A stretch of DNA of 23,968 bases from Terrimonas_A sp040509495 (GCA_040509495.1 JBEVKW010000472.1:1-23968); one strand, 5' to 3'. Counted from the first letter of the stretch, positions 14,801 through 23,073 are shown. Translations and numbers: made by a program. The notes: generated by a model not told the origin, from the letters alone.

Positions 14801-17800
14801 CGTTTTGAATACCACACGTACCGGAGGTAAACTGTATTTCAACCTGGGGAATATTTCTGAAGATGTACTGAAAGATGGCAAACGCCAGTATGAAAATGGT
14901 TTGCCCACACCAACGAATAATGCACAGGTTGATAATACGACCGTTTGGGGAAAAGTGCCTTCCAATCCATTGCAGGTGACCAATGCATTCAGTAACGACC
15001 CTGCCGACCGACAGTACCAGGACGTTGGGCTTGATGGGTTGACCGACGATGAAGAAAGAACGAAATTTCAATCTTACCTCACCGGCTTGCAGGCGATCTC
15101 TCCCAATGCCTATGCGCAGGCGGTCAACGATCCCTCTGCCGATAACTTTAAGCCATACCGTGATGCCAGCTACGATGCGATCAACGCCGGTATCTTAAGA
15201 CGCTATAAAGACATCAATAATCCGCATGGTAACTCTCCGATCGCAACCGCCAGCACGCAATTCGTAAACGCGTTTACCCAGTATCCCGATGCTGAGGAAA
15301 TGAACAGGGATAATACCCTGAACGAAGTGGAAGAATATTTCCAGTATGAGATCAACATCACGCCGAACATGCAGGTGGGATCGAACTTTATTACGGATAT
15401 CCGCCGCGCCGAAAATATCAGGCTGCCAAATGATCAGACCAGGTCTGAGAACTGGTATCTCTTCCGGATACCTGTTTCCGAATTTACCAGCAAAGTGGGG
15501 AATATTCCTGACTTCAAATCGATACGCTTTATCCGGATGTTCGTATCCGGGTTCGAAGATTCTGTTGTAATGCGTTTCGGTAAACTGGAGTTGATCCGTA
15601 ACCAGTGGAGAAAATTCCAATACCAGATAGATACTACAGGTAACTATGTTACGCTTCCTGCAAACAACCCCGCAATATTCAATACGCTTGCGGTCAACGT
15701 GGAAGAGAATGATCAGCGTAGCCCTATCCGGTATCGCATACCGCCGGGTATCGAACGCCAGCAGCAATTGAGTAATAATAACGTTCAGTTGTATTTGAAT
15801 GAACAGGCCTTGAGTGTTCAGGTCGATAACCTGCCGGCAGCGGAAACCCGTGGTGTATTCAAGAACATGAACCTGGATATGCGGCAGTACGGCAAACTGC
15901 GTATGTTCATCCACGCAGAGGCACGCCAGTTCGATAATATGATCACCGATGGGTCACTGACTGCCGTGATTCGTTTTGGTAGTGATCTCCAGGGTAACTA
16001 TTATGAAGTACGTGTACCATTGAAAAAGACCTCGTGGTTCACCAATGATAGCTTGTCTGTATGGCCTGAAGAGAACAATCTCGACTTCGACCTGCAGGAG
16101 CTTACCCGGATGAAATTGCGGAGAAACCAATCCGGTGCCGCTCCGTCTACCTATTATTCGGAACGTCTTGCCAATGGCCGTATATACGCAATGATCGGCA
16201 ACCCGAATCTCGGAGAAGTGCGAAGCATGTTGCTGTCTGTAGAGAACAGCACCAAGAATCCGATCTCAGCCGAAGTATGGTTCAATGAACTGCGTTTCTC
16301 GAACCTTGATGAAAAAGGTGGTTGGGCTGCAACGGGTCGTGTTGACCTGAAACTGGCCGATCTTGGCTCCATCACGCTTGCAGGTACCGCCAGAAGCCGT
16401 GGCTTTGGTACATTGGAGCAGCGGGTGAACGAACGAAGCAGGGAAGACATGTATACGTTCGACGTGTCGGCAAATATCGATGCAGGTAAACTGCTGCCAA
16501 GAAAACTGGGGATCCAGATCCCTGTATACGCCGGCATCAGCCGCATAGCAATGACACCTGAATATGATCCGTATGATCTTGATATCAAATTGCAGGATAA
16601 ACTGGATGCAGCGCCAAGTAAGGAATTCAGGGATTCGATCAAGAATGATGCACAGGATATCACCACGATCAAGACACTGAACTTTACCAATGTCAAAAAA
16701 CTGAAGACAGATGGTAAACGCCCGAAGATCTGGAGTTTGACCAACCTGGATTTCAGTTATTCTTATATACATACCCAGCAACATAACCCGCTGATCGAAA
16801 ACTATGAGATGAAGCGGGAACGTGGTGTAATTGGTTATAATTATGCGCCACAGGCGAAATACCTGGAGCCATTCAAGTTCATCAAATCAAAGTCAAAATG
16901 GCTGGCGCTGGTGCGCGACTTCAACTTCAATTACGTTCCTACGCAGCTTTCATTCCGGGCAGATATCTTCCGGCAGTTCGGTGCTACAAGACCGAGAAAC
17001 GTTGGTGGCGGACCTTATAAGATTCCGGAAACATATGACAAGTACTTTACGTTCGACAGGTATTATATTATGCAGTGGAACCTGACCCGATCGCTTTCGA
17101 TCGATTTCACAGCAACCAACAACGCGCGTATCGACGAACCATTCGGACGTCTGGACACGGGCCCGAAAAAAGACTCCGTGCGCGACAACTTTTTGAAAGG
17201 CGGAAGGAATACCCAGTATCAGCAGCAACTGATCGCGACTTATAATGTGCCTATGCAGAAGATCCCGTTCCTTGACTGGACGAATCTTCGCGCAACCTAT
17301 ACCACGCAGTATAACTGGCTCGCGGCTTCATTGCTGGCCAAAAGCCTTGGCAATACATTGTCAAACACTCAAACGCGCGCCATTACCGGGGAATTGAATT
17401 TCGAACAATTATACAGCAAGTCGAGATTCCTGCGTGCTGCCATGGCTCCACCATCAAACAGCCCGAAGCCTGCAACGCCGGCAGCTCCTGCGGCACCAAC
17501 AGCTGCAGTTCCGCAGATCCCGATGCCTCAGCCGATCGCAGATTCCATCCTGGCGAAAATGACCCGGAAGGAAAGACGTAAAGCTAAAAAAGAATACCGC
17601 CGGCAGGTGCGTGAATACAAGCGCGCAATGAAAGCAGCAAACCGTCAGGCCACACCTGAAGTCGGCGGCGCGGTGAGAACACTCACCGGAGTCGTTACGG
17701 CAGTGAAACGTGTGGGTATTCAATATACACAAGACTTTGGAACGACACTTCCAGGTTATATGGACAGCACGCGCATTCTCGGCTATAACCCGAGAAGCCG

Positions 17801-19079
17801 CGAACCAGGATTCGGCTTTATATTCGGCTATCAGCCTGATACGAACTGGATCAACAGAATGGGCGCGAAAGGCTTGCTGTCAACGGATCCACGCGTAACA
17901 GCCATGATCCAACAACGCTATAATGAGCGATTGAATCTGACTGCACAGGTGAGTCCGTTCCGCGATTTCAATATCGATCTGAATCTGGATAAAACCTTCA
18001 GTAAACAGTATTCCGAACTCCATAAGGATATCACCGGTACTTCCGGTCTCGCAAGACTGAGCCCTTATGCAGCAGGTAGCTTCTCGATCAGCTATATCTC
18101 GTATCAGACTCTGTTTGATAAGTTTGACCCGAACGTCGTTTCAGAGACATTCAAGACCTTTGAAGCAAACCGTGTGGCATTATCGCAGAAACTTGGCCTG
18201 GAAAACCCGTATGCAGATCCCACACCGGGGGCTGATGGATACGTGGAAGGTTACGGTCGTTATGCACAGGATGTCATCATCCCTTCATTCCTTGCAGCGT
18301 ATACAAAAAAGAATGTAACAGATGTAAAGGGTGTGAAGAACAGTAATCCGAACATCAGCGCCAATCCTTTCTCCGGCTTTATTCCTAAGCCTAACTGGGT
18401 TGTTACCTATAACGGGTTGGCAAACGTTGGAGATCTTCAACGGATCTTTACCAATGTTACGATCCGTCATGGTTATCACAGTACGCTTAGCATGAACAGC
18501 TTTAACACGGCATTGCTTTTCCAGGATCCATTCCGGATCAGCTATCCTTCCTTCAGGGATTCACTAACGGGTAATTTCATACCATACTTCCTCGTGCCAA
18601 ATATCAGTATTCAGGAGCAGTTTGATCCGCTTGTTGGTGTGGAGATGACATTTACCAATCAGTTGTCAACGCGTTTTGAATACCGTAAAAGCCGAACGCT
18701 CAGCCTCAGCCTGATCGATTATCAACTGGCGGATACCCGTTCTTATGAATTCTCCTTTGGGTTCGACTGGCGGAAGAAAGGTGTGCCGTTCATTAAAAAA
18801 CTCGGTAAGATGAAACTGGATAATGATATCACCTTCAAATTTGATTTCAGTATCCGTGACGATGCCACTGCCAACAGTAAACTTGATCAGGGAACTGCGT
18901 TTGGTACATCAGGTCAGAAAGTGATCAGGATCGCACCATCGATCGATTATATTCTGAATAACCGTGTTAGCCTGAAATTCTACTTCGAGCAGAACAGGAA
19001 TATTCCGAAGATCAGTAACGCATTCCCGATCACCAATACAAGAGCCGGATTGCAGGTGAATATATCTCTTGCGCAATAG
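11844..19079 (+). CDS. sprA: SprA/Sov, outer-membrane translocon of the type IX secretion system
   Basis: This 2411-residue protein matches SprA of Flavobacterium johnsoniae in size (about 2400) and type. SprA is a giant outer-membrane beta-barrel that exports adhesins, enzymes and gliding proteins carrying C-terminal T9SS signals. The start is TTG at 11844, the only common start codon between the upstream in-frame stop (11811) and an immediate signal peptide with a hydrophobic core and a cleavage site near residues 26-28 (ANA). YDPLTGEYYIIETIGG near the N-terminus is typical of the family. Most of the rest is beta-strand rich with many aromatic residues, ending in a beta-strand (AGLQVNISLAQ). 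Residues 1868-1934 hold a Pro/Ala linker and a strongly basic helix. It lies 37 bases after ruvA and probably shares its transcript. Confidence 0.95.
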   Translation: MKFWTAHIFRTLVCATILLALRGQANARFLPAGFQDTTARRDTSPLRYPIQDRYGDPYSNPNKNPFDLKDSAFLKKDVQYDPLTGEYYIIETIGGKNYRTPVSFKRDEFLKLQGRKDEAEYFRKRADMMSELNRRMFQPKFQSSPNWFNRIVGFGKVEIKPSGYVGLLMGYQGQNIKNPTLPERARRNGGLDFNMNAQLQVDAQIGDKLRLPINYNTLANFDFENQLNLNYQGKDDEIIKQFQLGNVNFASKGTLIPGAQSLFGVKTQAQFGKLFVTGVLANQRAQRQSINSQGGSSAQTFAIKADEYEENRHFLLAQYFRRNFNTAMRDLPIVNSNVQIQRMEVWVTNRTGATTDTRDIVALMDLGEGNPFIGPPGNPDALPYNTVNGLYQTLSSNPNSRNSSLVQSTLTSIGLTAVQDFEKTFARKLQPTDYYFNPQIGFLSLNQPLQPDEVLGVAYQYTYNGVTYQVGEFSQDVPPDTTGATQKVLFLKLLKATSQRTNLPIWDLMMKNVYSVGYGQLERADFKLDLLYEEPSLGEKRYLPPSDVLPAYEGQPLISLLNLDRLNNQNDPQPDGVFDFIEGFTVLSSMSRVIFPVLEPFGHDLDYVYPSAVERQKYLYYPLYDTIKAIAQTYANLNRFRLSGKSKTTTQSAGEYQLGFNIPRNSVTVTAGGQTLQEGVDYDINYDLGTLRVINQAILNSGVPVNIQYENQAAFGIQQRSFLGLRLDYLVNKKLSLGGTLVRLSERPFFVKQSYGEDPIRNTMYGLDADYRSDWPRLTKFLNKLPFYKSDAMSSITAYAEAAVLQPGHAPQIGKGGDGLSYVDDFEGTRSAIDLRFPLINWQLSSVPQQFPESQLNNDLASGYNRAKLAWYNIEPVLQERSNSNNPLAGNRDELSKPETRQVFQTEIFPQRTNDFGQGLLTTFDLAFYPKERGPYNFENRAGRISPDGSLSNPGQAWGGIQRNIDQTDFETGNIEYIEFWLQDPYVLNTTRTGGKLYFNLGNISEDVLKDGKRQYENGLPTPTNNAQVDNTTVWGKVPSNPLQVTNAFSNDPADRQYQDVGLDGLTDDEERTKFQSYLTGLQAISPNAYAQAVNDPSADNFKPYRDASYDAINAGILRRYKDINNPHGNSPIATASTQFVNAFTQYPDAEEMNRDNTLNEVEEYFQYEINITPNMQVGSNFITDIRRAENIRLPNDQTRSENWYLFRIPVSEFTSKVGNIPDFKSIRFIRMFVSGFEDSVVMRFGKLELIRNQWRKFQYQIDTTGNYVTLPANNPAIFNTLAVNVEENDQRSPIRYRIPPGIERQQQLSNNNVQLYLNEQALSVQVDNLPAAETRGVFKNMNLDMRQYGKLRMFIHAEARQFDNMITDGSLTAVIRFGSDLQGNYYEVRVPLKKTSWFTNDSLSVWPEENNLDFDLQELTRMKLRRNQSGAAPSTYYSERLANGRIYAMIGNPNLGEVRSMLLSVENSTKNPISAEVWFNELRFSNLDEKGGWAATGRVDLKLADLGSITLAGTARSRGFGTLEQRVNERSREDMYTFDVSANIDAGKLLPRKLGIQIPVYAGISRIAMTPEYDPYDLDIKLQDKLDAAPSKEFRDSIKNDAQDITTIKTLNFTNVKKLKTDGKRPKIWSLTNLDFSYSYIHTQQHNPLIENYEMKRERGVIGYNYAPQAKYLEPFKFIKSKSKWLALVRDFNFNYVPTQLSFRADIFRQFGATRPRNVGGGPYKIPETYDKYFTFDRYYIMQWNLTRSLSIDFTATNNARIDEPFGRLDTGPKKDSVRDNFLKGGRNTQYQQQLIATYNVPMQKIPFLDWTNLRATYTTQYNWLAASLLAKSLGNTLSNTQTRAITGELNFEQLYSKSRFLRAAMAPPSNSPKPATPAAPAAPTAAVPQIPMPQPIADSILAKMTRKERRKAKKEYRRQVREYKRAMKAANRQATPEVGGAVRTLTGVVTAVKRVGIQYTQDFGTTLPGYMDSTRILGYNPRSREPGFGFIFGYQPDTNWINRMGAKGLLSTDPRVTAMIQQRYNERLNLTAQVSPFRDFNIDLNLDKTFSKQYSELHKDITGTSGLARLSPYAAGSFSISYISYQTLFDKFDPNVVSETFKTFEANRVALSQKLGLENPYADPTPGADGYVEGYGRYAQDVIIPSFLAAYTKKNVTDVKGVKNSNPNISANPFSGFIPKPNWVVTYNGLANVGDLQRIFTNVTIRHGYHSTLSMNSFNTALLFQDPFRISYPSFRDSLTGNFIPYFLVPNISIQEQFDPLVGVEMTFTNQLSTRFEYRKSRTLSLSLIDYQLADTRSYEFSFGFDWRKKGVPFIKKLGKMKLDNDITFKFDFSIRDDATANSKLDQGTAFGTSGQKVIRIAPSIDYILNNRVSLKFYFEQNRNIPKISNAFPITNTRAGLQVNISLAQ

Positions 19080-19080
19080 T

Positions 19081-19088
19081 TACCTTTG
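19081..19088 (+). promoter_or_regulatory. Possible -7 element for the nucleotide-sugar operon
   Basis: TACCTTTG matches TAnnTTTG exactly, one base after the sprA stop. If used, the transcript would carry a leader of about 120 bases containing the AT-rich stem-loop at 19130-19170. No -33 element is found at normal spacing, so this may be chance. Confidence 0.3.
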
Positions 19089-19113
19089 TGTATCGCGAAT
19101 GGAGGGGAAGAGG

Positions 19114-19145
19114 GTTTAAAAGTTTAATAGTTTAAAAGTTTAATA
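19114..19145 (+). repeat. Two tandem copies of a 16-bp AT-rich unit
   Basis: GTTTAAAAGTTTAATA occurs twice without a gap (19114-19129 and 19130-19145), followed by a partial third copy. Each copy can pair with the same downstream arm at 19156-19170, so two alternative hairpins are possible. Confidence 0.8.
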
Positions 19146-19170
19146 GTTTTAAACAATTAAACTTTTAAAC
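19130..19170 (+). terminator. AT-rich stem-loop after sprA
   Basis: Bases 19130-19144 pair perfectly with 19156-19170 (15 bp) around an 11-base loop. The stem has only four G-C pairs and the downstream T-run is weak (TTACTTCTCC). It lies 50 bases after the sprA stop and is the only terminator candidate for this 7.2-kb gene. A leader hairpin of the next operon is the alternative. Confidence 0.5.
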
Positions 19171-19210
19171 TTACTTCTCCTCTGTCAAACATCTTAACGC
19201 ACTTATCTGC

Positions 19211-20230
19211 ATGGGGAAATCAAACGTCCATATAGGGATCATAGGTTATGGTTATTGGGGACAGAATATTGTCCGCAATTTTTTTCATGCACAGGATTGT
19301 GTGGTGGTTAAAGTGGCGGAGCCAAGGCAGGAAGGTCGGGATGCGTTTTCGAGAACCTATCCAACAATTCCTGTTGTAGCGGATGCTGCTGAAGTGATCA
19401 ATGATCCTTCGATAGATGCTATTGTCGTTGCCACTCCGGTTTCGACCCATTATCTACTGGCAAAAAAGGCATTGCTGCAGGGCAAGCATGTGCTGGTGGA
19501 AAAGCCGATGACGCCTTCAGTGGCGGAAGCCAACGAACTGATAGACATCGCGGCAAAGAACCAGCTTACCCTGATGGTGGATCATACATTTCTTTATACA
19601 GGAGCAGTGCAGAAGATCCGGCAGTTAATAGATGCGAAGGTGATCGGGGAGGCGCGTTATTTTGATTCCACCAGGATCAATCTCGGCTTGTTCCAGCCGG
19701 ATATAAACGTATTGTGGGATCTTGCAGCGCATGATCTTTCCATCCTCGTTTATCTTATCAGGGATGAGCCCATCAGCGTACAGGCTACCGGGATCTCTCA
19801 CACGAAGAACGGGATTGAAAATATCGCTTACATGACACTTCATTACAACGAAGATTTTATAGCACACTTTCATTGCTCGTGGAGTTCTCCGGTGAAGATC
19901 CGCCAAACGCTGATCGGTGGTGACGAAAAGATGATCATCTATAATGATATCGAACCTACCGAAAAAGTGAAGATCTATGATACAGGGTATGACATCAAGA
20001 CGGAAGAAGATAAGAAGCAAATGCTTGTTGATTACCGCACCGGTGATGTGAGTGTGCCCAAGGTGTCCACACGCGAAGCGCTGTCTGGAGTGGCTGAAGA
20101 TTTTATCCGGTCCATCATTCATAAAAGTGATCCCTTGGCAAATGCTGCCTCCGGATTGAAAGTAGTGCGGATACTCGAAGCTTCCCAGCAATCAATTAAG
20201 AACAAAGGCCGCGACGTTCAAATAAGCTGA
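19211..20230 (+). CDS. Gfo/Idh/MocA oxidoreductase, WbpB/WlbA-like
   Basis: This 339-residue NAD-dependent sugar oxidoreductase has the Rossmann motif GYGYWG (12-17), the family's EKP motif with catalytic Lys98 (VLVEKPM), and His174 in WDLAAHDLSIL. WbpB/WlbA enzymes oxidise the 3-hydroxyl of UDP-N-acetylglucosaminuronate, making the 3-keto sugar that is then aminated. The neighbours support that role: the next gene, two bases downstream, is a WbpD-like acetyltransferase, and a UDP-sugar 6-dehydrogenase follows. The family is certain. The substrate assignment rests on resemblance and context. Cytoplasmic. Confidence 0.85.
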   Translation: MGKSNVHIGIIGYGYWGQNIVRNFFHAQDCVVVKVAEPRQEGRDAFSRTYPTIPVVADAAEVINDPSIDAIVVATPVSTHYLLAKKALLQGKHVLVEKPMTPSVAEANELIDIAAKNQLTLMVDHTFLYTGAVQKIRQLIDAKVIGEARYFDSTRINLGLFQPDINVLWDLAAHDLSILVYLIRDEPISVQATGISHTKNGIENIAYMTLHYNEDFIAHFHCSWSSPVKIRQTLIGGDEKMIIYNDIEPTEKVKIYDTGYDIKTEEDKKQMLVDYRTGDVSVPKVSTREALSGVAEDFIRSIIHKSDPLANAASGLKVVRILEASQQSIKNKGRDVQIS

Positions 20231-20232
20231 TC

Positions 20233-20733
20233 ATGGAAATTCTAACCGTTCAATCCAATACACAACAACTGCGCAACGTAAAAGTCGGCATGGATGTGCG
20301 TATTTTCAACTTTGTAAATGCATACGACTGCACTATTGGCGATGGTACAAAAGTGGGCGCGTTCACTGAGATCCAAAAAGAAGTAGTGATCGGGAGGAAT
20401 TGTAAAATATCCAGTCATAGTTTTATTTGCTCAGGAGTTGAATTGGAAGATGGCGTTTTTATTGGTCATGGCGTCATGTTCACCAATGATCTGTATCCAC
20501 GAGCGACCCGTGAAGATGGAAGCATGCAAACAGAAGACGACTGGCAACTGATCAGAACACTGGTAAAGACGGGTGCGTCCATCGGCAGCAATGCAACTAT
20601 ACTTTGCGGGATCACTATTGGCGAGAATGCGATCGTAGGAGCCGGGGCCGTAGTAACAAGAGATGTCCTTCCCGGAACGACCGTTGCTGGAAACCCGGCC
20701 AGGGAACTTCCCCAAAAAAACACTGATCAGTAA
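20233..20733 (+). CDS. wbpD: WbpD/WlbB-like UDP-amino-sugar N-acetyltransferase (left-handed beta-helix)
   Basis: This 166-residue hexapeptide-repeat acetyltransferase forms a left-handed beta-helix, visible as imperfect repeats such as TIGDGTKVGAFTEI and TIGENAIVGAGAVV. FIGHGVMFTNDLYPRA (77-91) is characteristic of the WbpD/WlbB subfamily, which N-acetylates the 3-amino group of UDP-2-acetamido-3-amino-2,3-dideoxy-glucuronate. VAGNPAR near the C-terminus is the usual coil that binds acetyl-CoA. It begins two bases after the WbpB-like gene, so coupling is likely. An aminotransferase (WbpE) should act between the two but is not encoded next to them. Confidence 0.88.
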   Translation: MEILTVQSNTQQLRNVKVGMDVRIFNFVNAYDCTIGDGTKVGAFTEIQKEVVIGRNCKISSHSFICSGVELEDGVFIGHGVMFTNDLYPRATREDGSMQTEDDWQLIRTLVKTGASIGSNATILCGITIGENAIVGAGAVVTRDVLPGTTVAGNPARELPQKNTDQ

Positions 20734-20758
20734 CAGATTTTAAACAGAGGCTCTGCAG

Positions 20759-22027
20759 ATGAAGACAACCGCAGTCATTGGTTTTGGAAAGATCGGTCAG
20801 GCAGTGACAGCGAATATGCTGCTGCATGGTTTGCGCGTGATAGCAATTGATACCGATGCAGGCATTGCCGGTAGATTTCATGATAATACATTTCATACCA
20901 ATGAGCCGGGTGTATTGAATGTGCTCACCGATGCCTACCATGATGGAAACCTGCATATCCTGACAGGCCTTGGCGACCAGCAGATCGATGCTGTTATAAT
21001 TTGCATACCACTCGCTGTGGACAAGGAAAAAAATACCATCGATGATCCGTTCATAAATTGTTTTCGACAATTAATATCTCACTGCAGTGATAAGTTACTG
21101 ATCGTGGTGGAGACATCTGTGCCTGTCGGATACAGCCGCAGGATATTACTGCCGGTGCTTGAATCTTCCGGGAAAAAACATGGTATCGACTTCCTTCTTT
21201 CTTACAGCCCTGAGAGGATCAAAAGCGGCACGATGCTGAAGCAACTGGAAAAGATCCCCAAAGTGATCGGCGGCATTTCGCCTGAAGCAACAGAAGCGAA
21301 TTACCGGTTATACCAGCAATTCTTTCCATCAGAGTTGCTCTATCGTGTTGAGAATACCGAAACAGCGGAGATGATGAAGCTGGCTGGTATGATCTATCGT
21401 GATGTGAATATCGCACTGGCAAATCAGTTGGCGATGTTTTCGCAGCTATCCGGTATAGATCTTCCTTCACTGCTGCCACTCATCAATGCGGATGGTGAAG
21501 CAAATCTTCTTCAGCCGGGTATTGGAGTGGGGGGGCATTGCACACCGGTATATCCTTATTTCCTTATTGATAATTTCCGGAACGCCGGACTTGATTTTTC
21601 TTTAGCCAGATCAGGCCGCCAGATCAATGATAACATGGCCGCTTTTGCCGTTTCATTGATCAGGGATAAAGTCAGCACTAAATCTGCATTGGTACTTGGG
21701 CTTTCATTTCGCCCGAATGTAAAGGAAGACGCCAATAGTGTTGGCGAAGCGCTGTATAGATTATTGCAGCAGGAAGGATTTGATGTGCGGATACATGATA
21801 CAGAGTTTTCGCAAGCTGAACTGGAACAGAAAGGATTTGTATTTGCGGATCCACTGGTTACGGATGCCGAAGTCGTGTTTCTCGTTACAATGCACAAACA
21901 ATACCGCGGGCTCGATTTTACCTCAATGGCCGCCAATGGAGTAAGGTTTATTGTTGATGGCAGAAATGCACTGGACCGGCATGTGGTAGAATCTGCGGGC
22001 ATCCGCTATACAGGTATCGGACGTTGA
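20759..22027 (+). CDS. Nucleotide-sugar 6-dehydrogenase (UDP-GlcNAc/UDP-ManNAc dehydrogenase, WbpA/WecC-like)
   Basis: This 422-residue protein belongs to the UDP-glucose/GDP-mannose dehydrogenase family, which oxidises the C6 hydroxyl of a nucleotide sugar to a carboxylate with two NAD. The N-terminal Rossmann motif is GFGKIG (8-13). The active site shows Lys207 (EMMKLAGMIYRDVN) and the catalytic Cys261 in GVGGHCTPVYPY. The C-terminal substrate domain starts with LVLGLSFRPNVKEDANS. In a WbpA-B-D context the likely substrate is UDP-GlcNAc, giving the uronate used by the WbpB-like enzyme. It is the last gene of the cassette, 25 bases after wbpD, and converges with an unknown gene. Confidence 0.9.
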   Translation: MKTTAVIGFGKIGQAVTANMLLHGLRVIAIDTDAGIAGRFHDNTFHTNEPGVLNVLTDAYHDGNLHILTGLGDQQIDAVIICIPLAVDKEKNTIDDPFINCFRQLISHCSDKLLIVVETSVPVGYSRRILLPVLESSGKKHGIDFLLSYSPERIKSGTMLKQLEKIPKVIGGISPEATEANYRLYQQFFPSELLYRVENTETAEMMKLAGMIYRDVNIALANQLAMFSQLSGIDLPSLLPLINADGEANLLQPGIGVGGHCTPVYPYFLIDNFRNAGLDFSLARSGRQINDNMAAFAVSLIRDKVSTKSALVLGLSFRPNVKEDANSVGEALYRLLQQEGFDVRIHDTEFSQAELEQKGFVFADPLVTDAEVVFLVTMHKQYRGLDFTSMAANGVRFIVDGRNALDRHVVESAGIRYTGIGR

Positions 22028-22076
22028 TGATTTCGACACATGCTCTTTCGCCATATTCCCACGCTAATTGCAACGA

Positions 22077-22574
22077 TCACTTAACCGCTGCCGTTTTTTC
22101 TCCTGTCAGCTGATCGATCACTGCCTCGTATTTCTTTACCGATTTATTGAATTTTACAAGATAGGCCCAGTAAGTAGCCACAATGAACACGGAAGTAGTG
22201 ATAATGCCTTCCAGTTGATTTCTTTTTATAGAGACGGACAAACCCCAGATGGCGACGCTATAGAGTAGTGTGATCATCGCAAGCCCTGACCACTGCGGAC
22301 GAATCGTACAACGGAGTTGATTTTTCCCATCAATAGAGGTTACATAGGTTCCGGTCAGTACGGGATTAAGACTTGTTGCGCCGTAAAAGAATCCATAGCC
22401 TCCCATGACGACAGCGAATGAGTTAGCAGATATCTTGTAATCAAGTACATTATTCAGGATGCTTTGCAGATCGATTTTTGGGGGAAGGATGCAGATCTTA
22501 TCGAGAATTGATTTAACCTTTTCGAAGCTCTTATCTGTTGTTCGGGTGATTTTTTTGTAAGGTAAAAGACGCAT
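22077..22574 (-). CDS. Hypothetical membrane protein with two transmembrane helices
   Basis: I do not recognise this 165-residue protein. The N-terminal 50 residues are basic and soluble (MRLLPYKKITRTTDKSFEKV), followed by a glycine/aromatic stretch (VVMGGYGFFYGATSLNPVL). Two clear membrane helices lie at about 96-115 (SGLAMITLLYSVAIWG) and 121-141 (LEGIITTSVFIVATYWAY), joined by a very short loop with Lys and Arg. This suggests a helical hairpin with both ends on the same side. It begins 10 bases after the stop of the exported protein gene, so the two are probably cotranscribed and may work together. Confidence 0.75.
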   Translation of the reverse strand: MRLLPYKKITRTTDKSFEKVKSILDKICILPPKIDLQSILNNVLDYKISANSFAVVMGGYGFFYGATSLNPVLTGTYVTSIDGKNQLRCTIRPQWSGLAMITLLYSVAIWGLSVSIKRNQLEGIITTSVFIVATYWAYLVKFNKSVKKYEAVIDQLTGEKTAAVK

Positions 22575-22584
22575 GCTGTAAACT

Positions 22585-23073
22585 CTATGGATTTGGCTTT
22601 GATTTTTTAAAAAGCATTACATAACCGCAGAGGTTTTTCTTTATCTTTTTATCCTTATTGATCTGCAAGGGTTTCATCATATGGAATTCTGACTGTGCTG
22701 CTACATACCCGAAACTGATAATGTTGCCATCGATATCACCCCATTTCTTCTGCTGGAACACAACCTGCTTCTCATTCCAGTCAAACATTCTTACTTCGTA
22801 CAGGCGGGACGTGTATTCCCCTATAAACACGAACTGGTACCAGGTGCCTTGTGTAAGCGGTACAACAACCGGCATTTCATACTCACTTTCCATAGTCATG
22901 GAAGCTTCTTTTACCAGCACCAATCCATCTTGTGCATAAAGTGATTTCAGACTGTCTGCCTGTTTCATGATGAACGGGTTATCACAGGATCGCTGCCTGA
23001 TCACATCCTGTGAAAAGGAGGTAACGCCAGTGAGGAGTAACAGAGTCAATAAGGCAAGAAATAAGTTCTTCAT
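22585..23073 (-). CDS. Hypothetical exported protein
   Basis: The ATG at 23073 gives a 162-residue protein that starts with a classic signal peptide (MKNLFLALLTLLLLTGVTSFS, cleavage near residue 21). A longer frame from 23100 adds nine residues, but that ATG overlaps the promoter motif at 23098-23105, so I reject it. The mature part looks beta-rich (TWYQFVFIGEYTSRLYEVRM) with two cysteines, Cys30 and Cys149, that could form a disulfide in the periplasm. There is no lipobox and no C-terminal T9SS sorting domain. The family is unknown to me. It is first in a two-gene unit with a small membrane protein. Confidence 0.75.
   Translation of the reverse strand: MKNLFLALLTLLLLTGVTSFSQDVIRQRSCDNPFIMKQADSLKSLYAQDGLVLVKEASMTMESEYEMPVVVPLTQGTWYQFVFIGEYTSRLYEVRMFDWNEKQVVFQQKKWGDIDGNIISFGYVAAQSEFHMMKPLQINKDKKIKKNLCGYVMLFKKSKPNP

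Noticed and set aside
15195..15914. 239-codon minus-strand frame inside sprA
   Set aside because: It is a shadow of a long, strongly coding gene, with no motif or promoter of its own.
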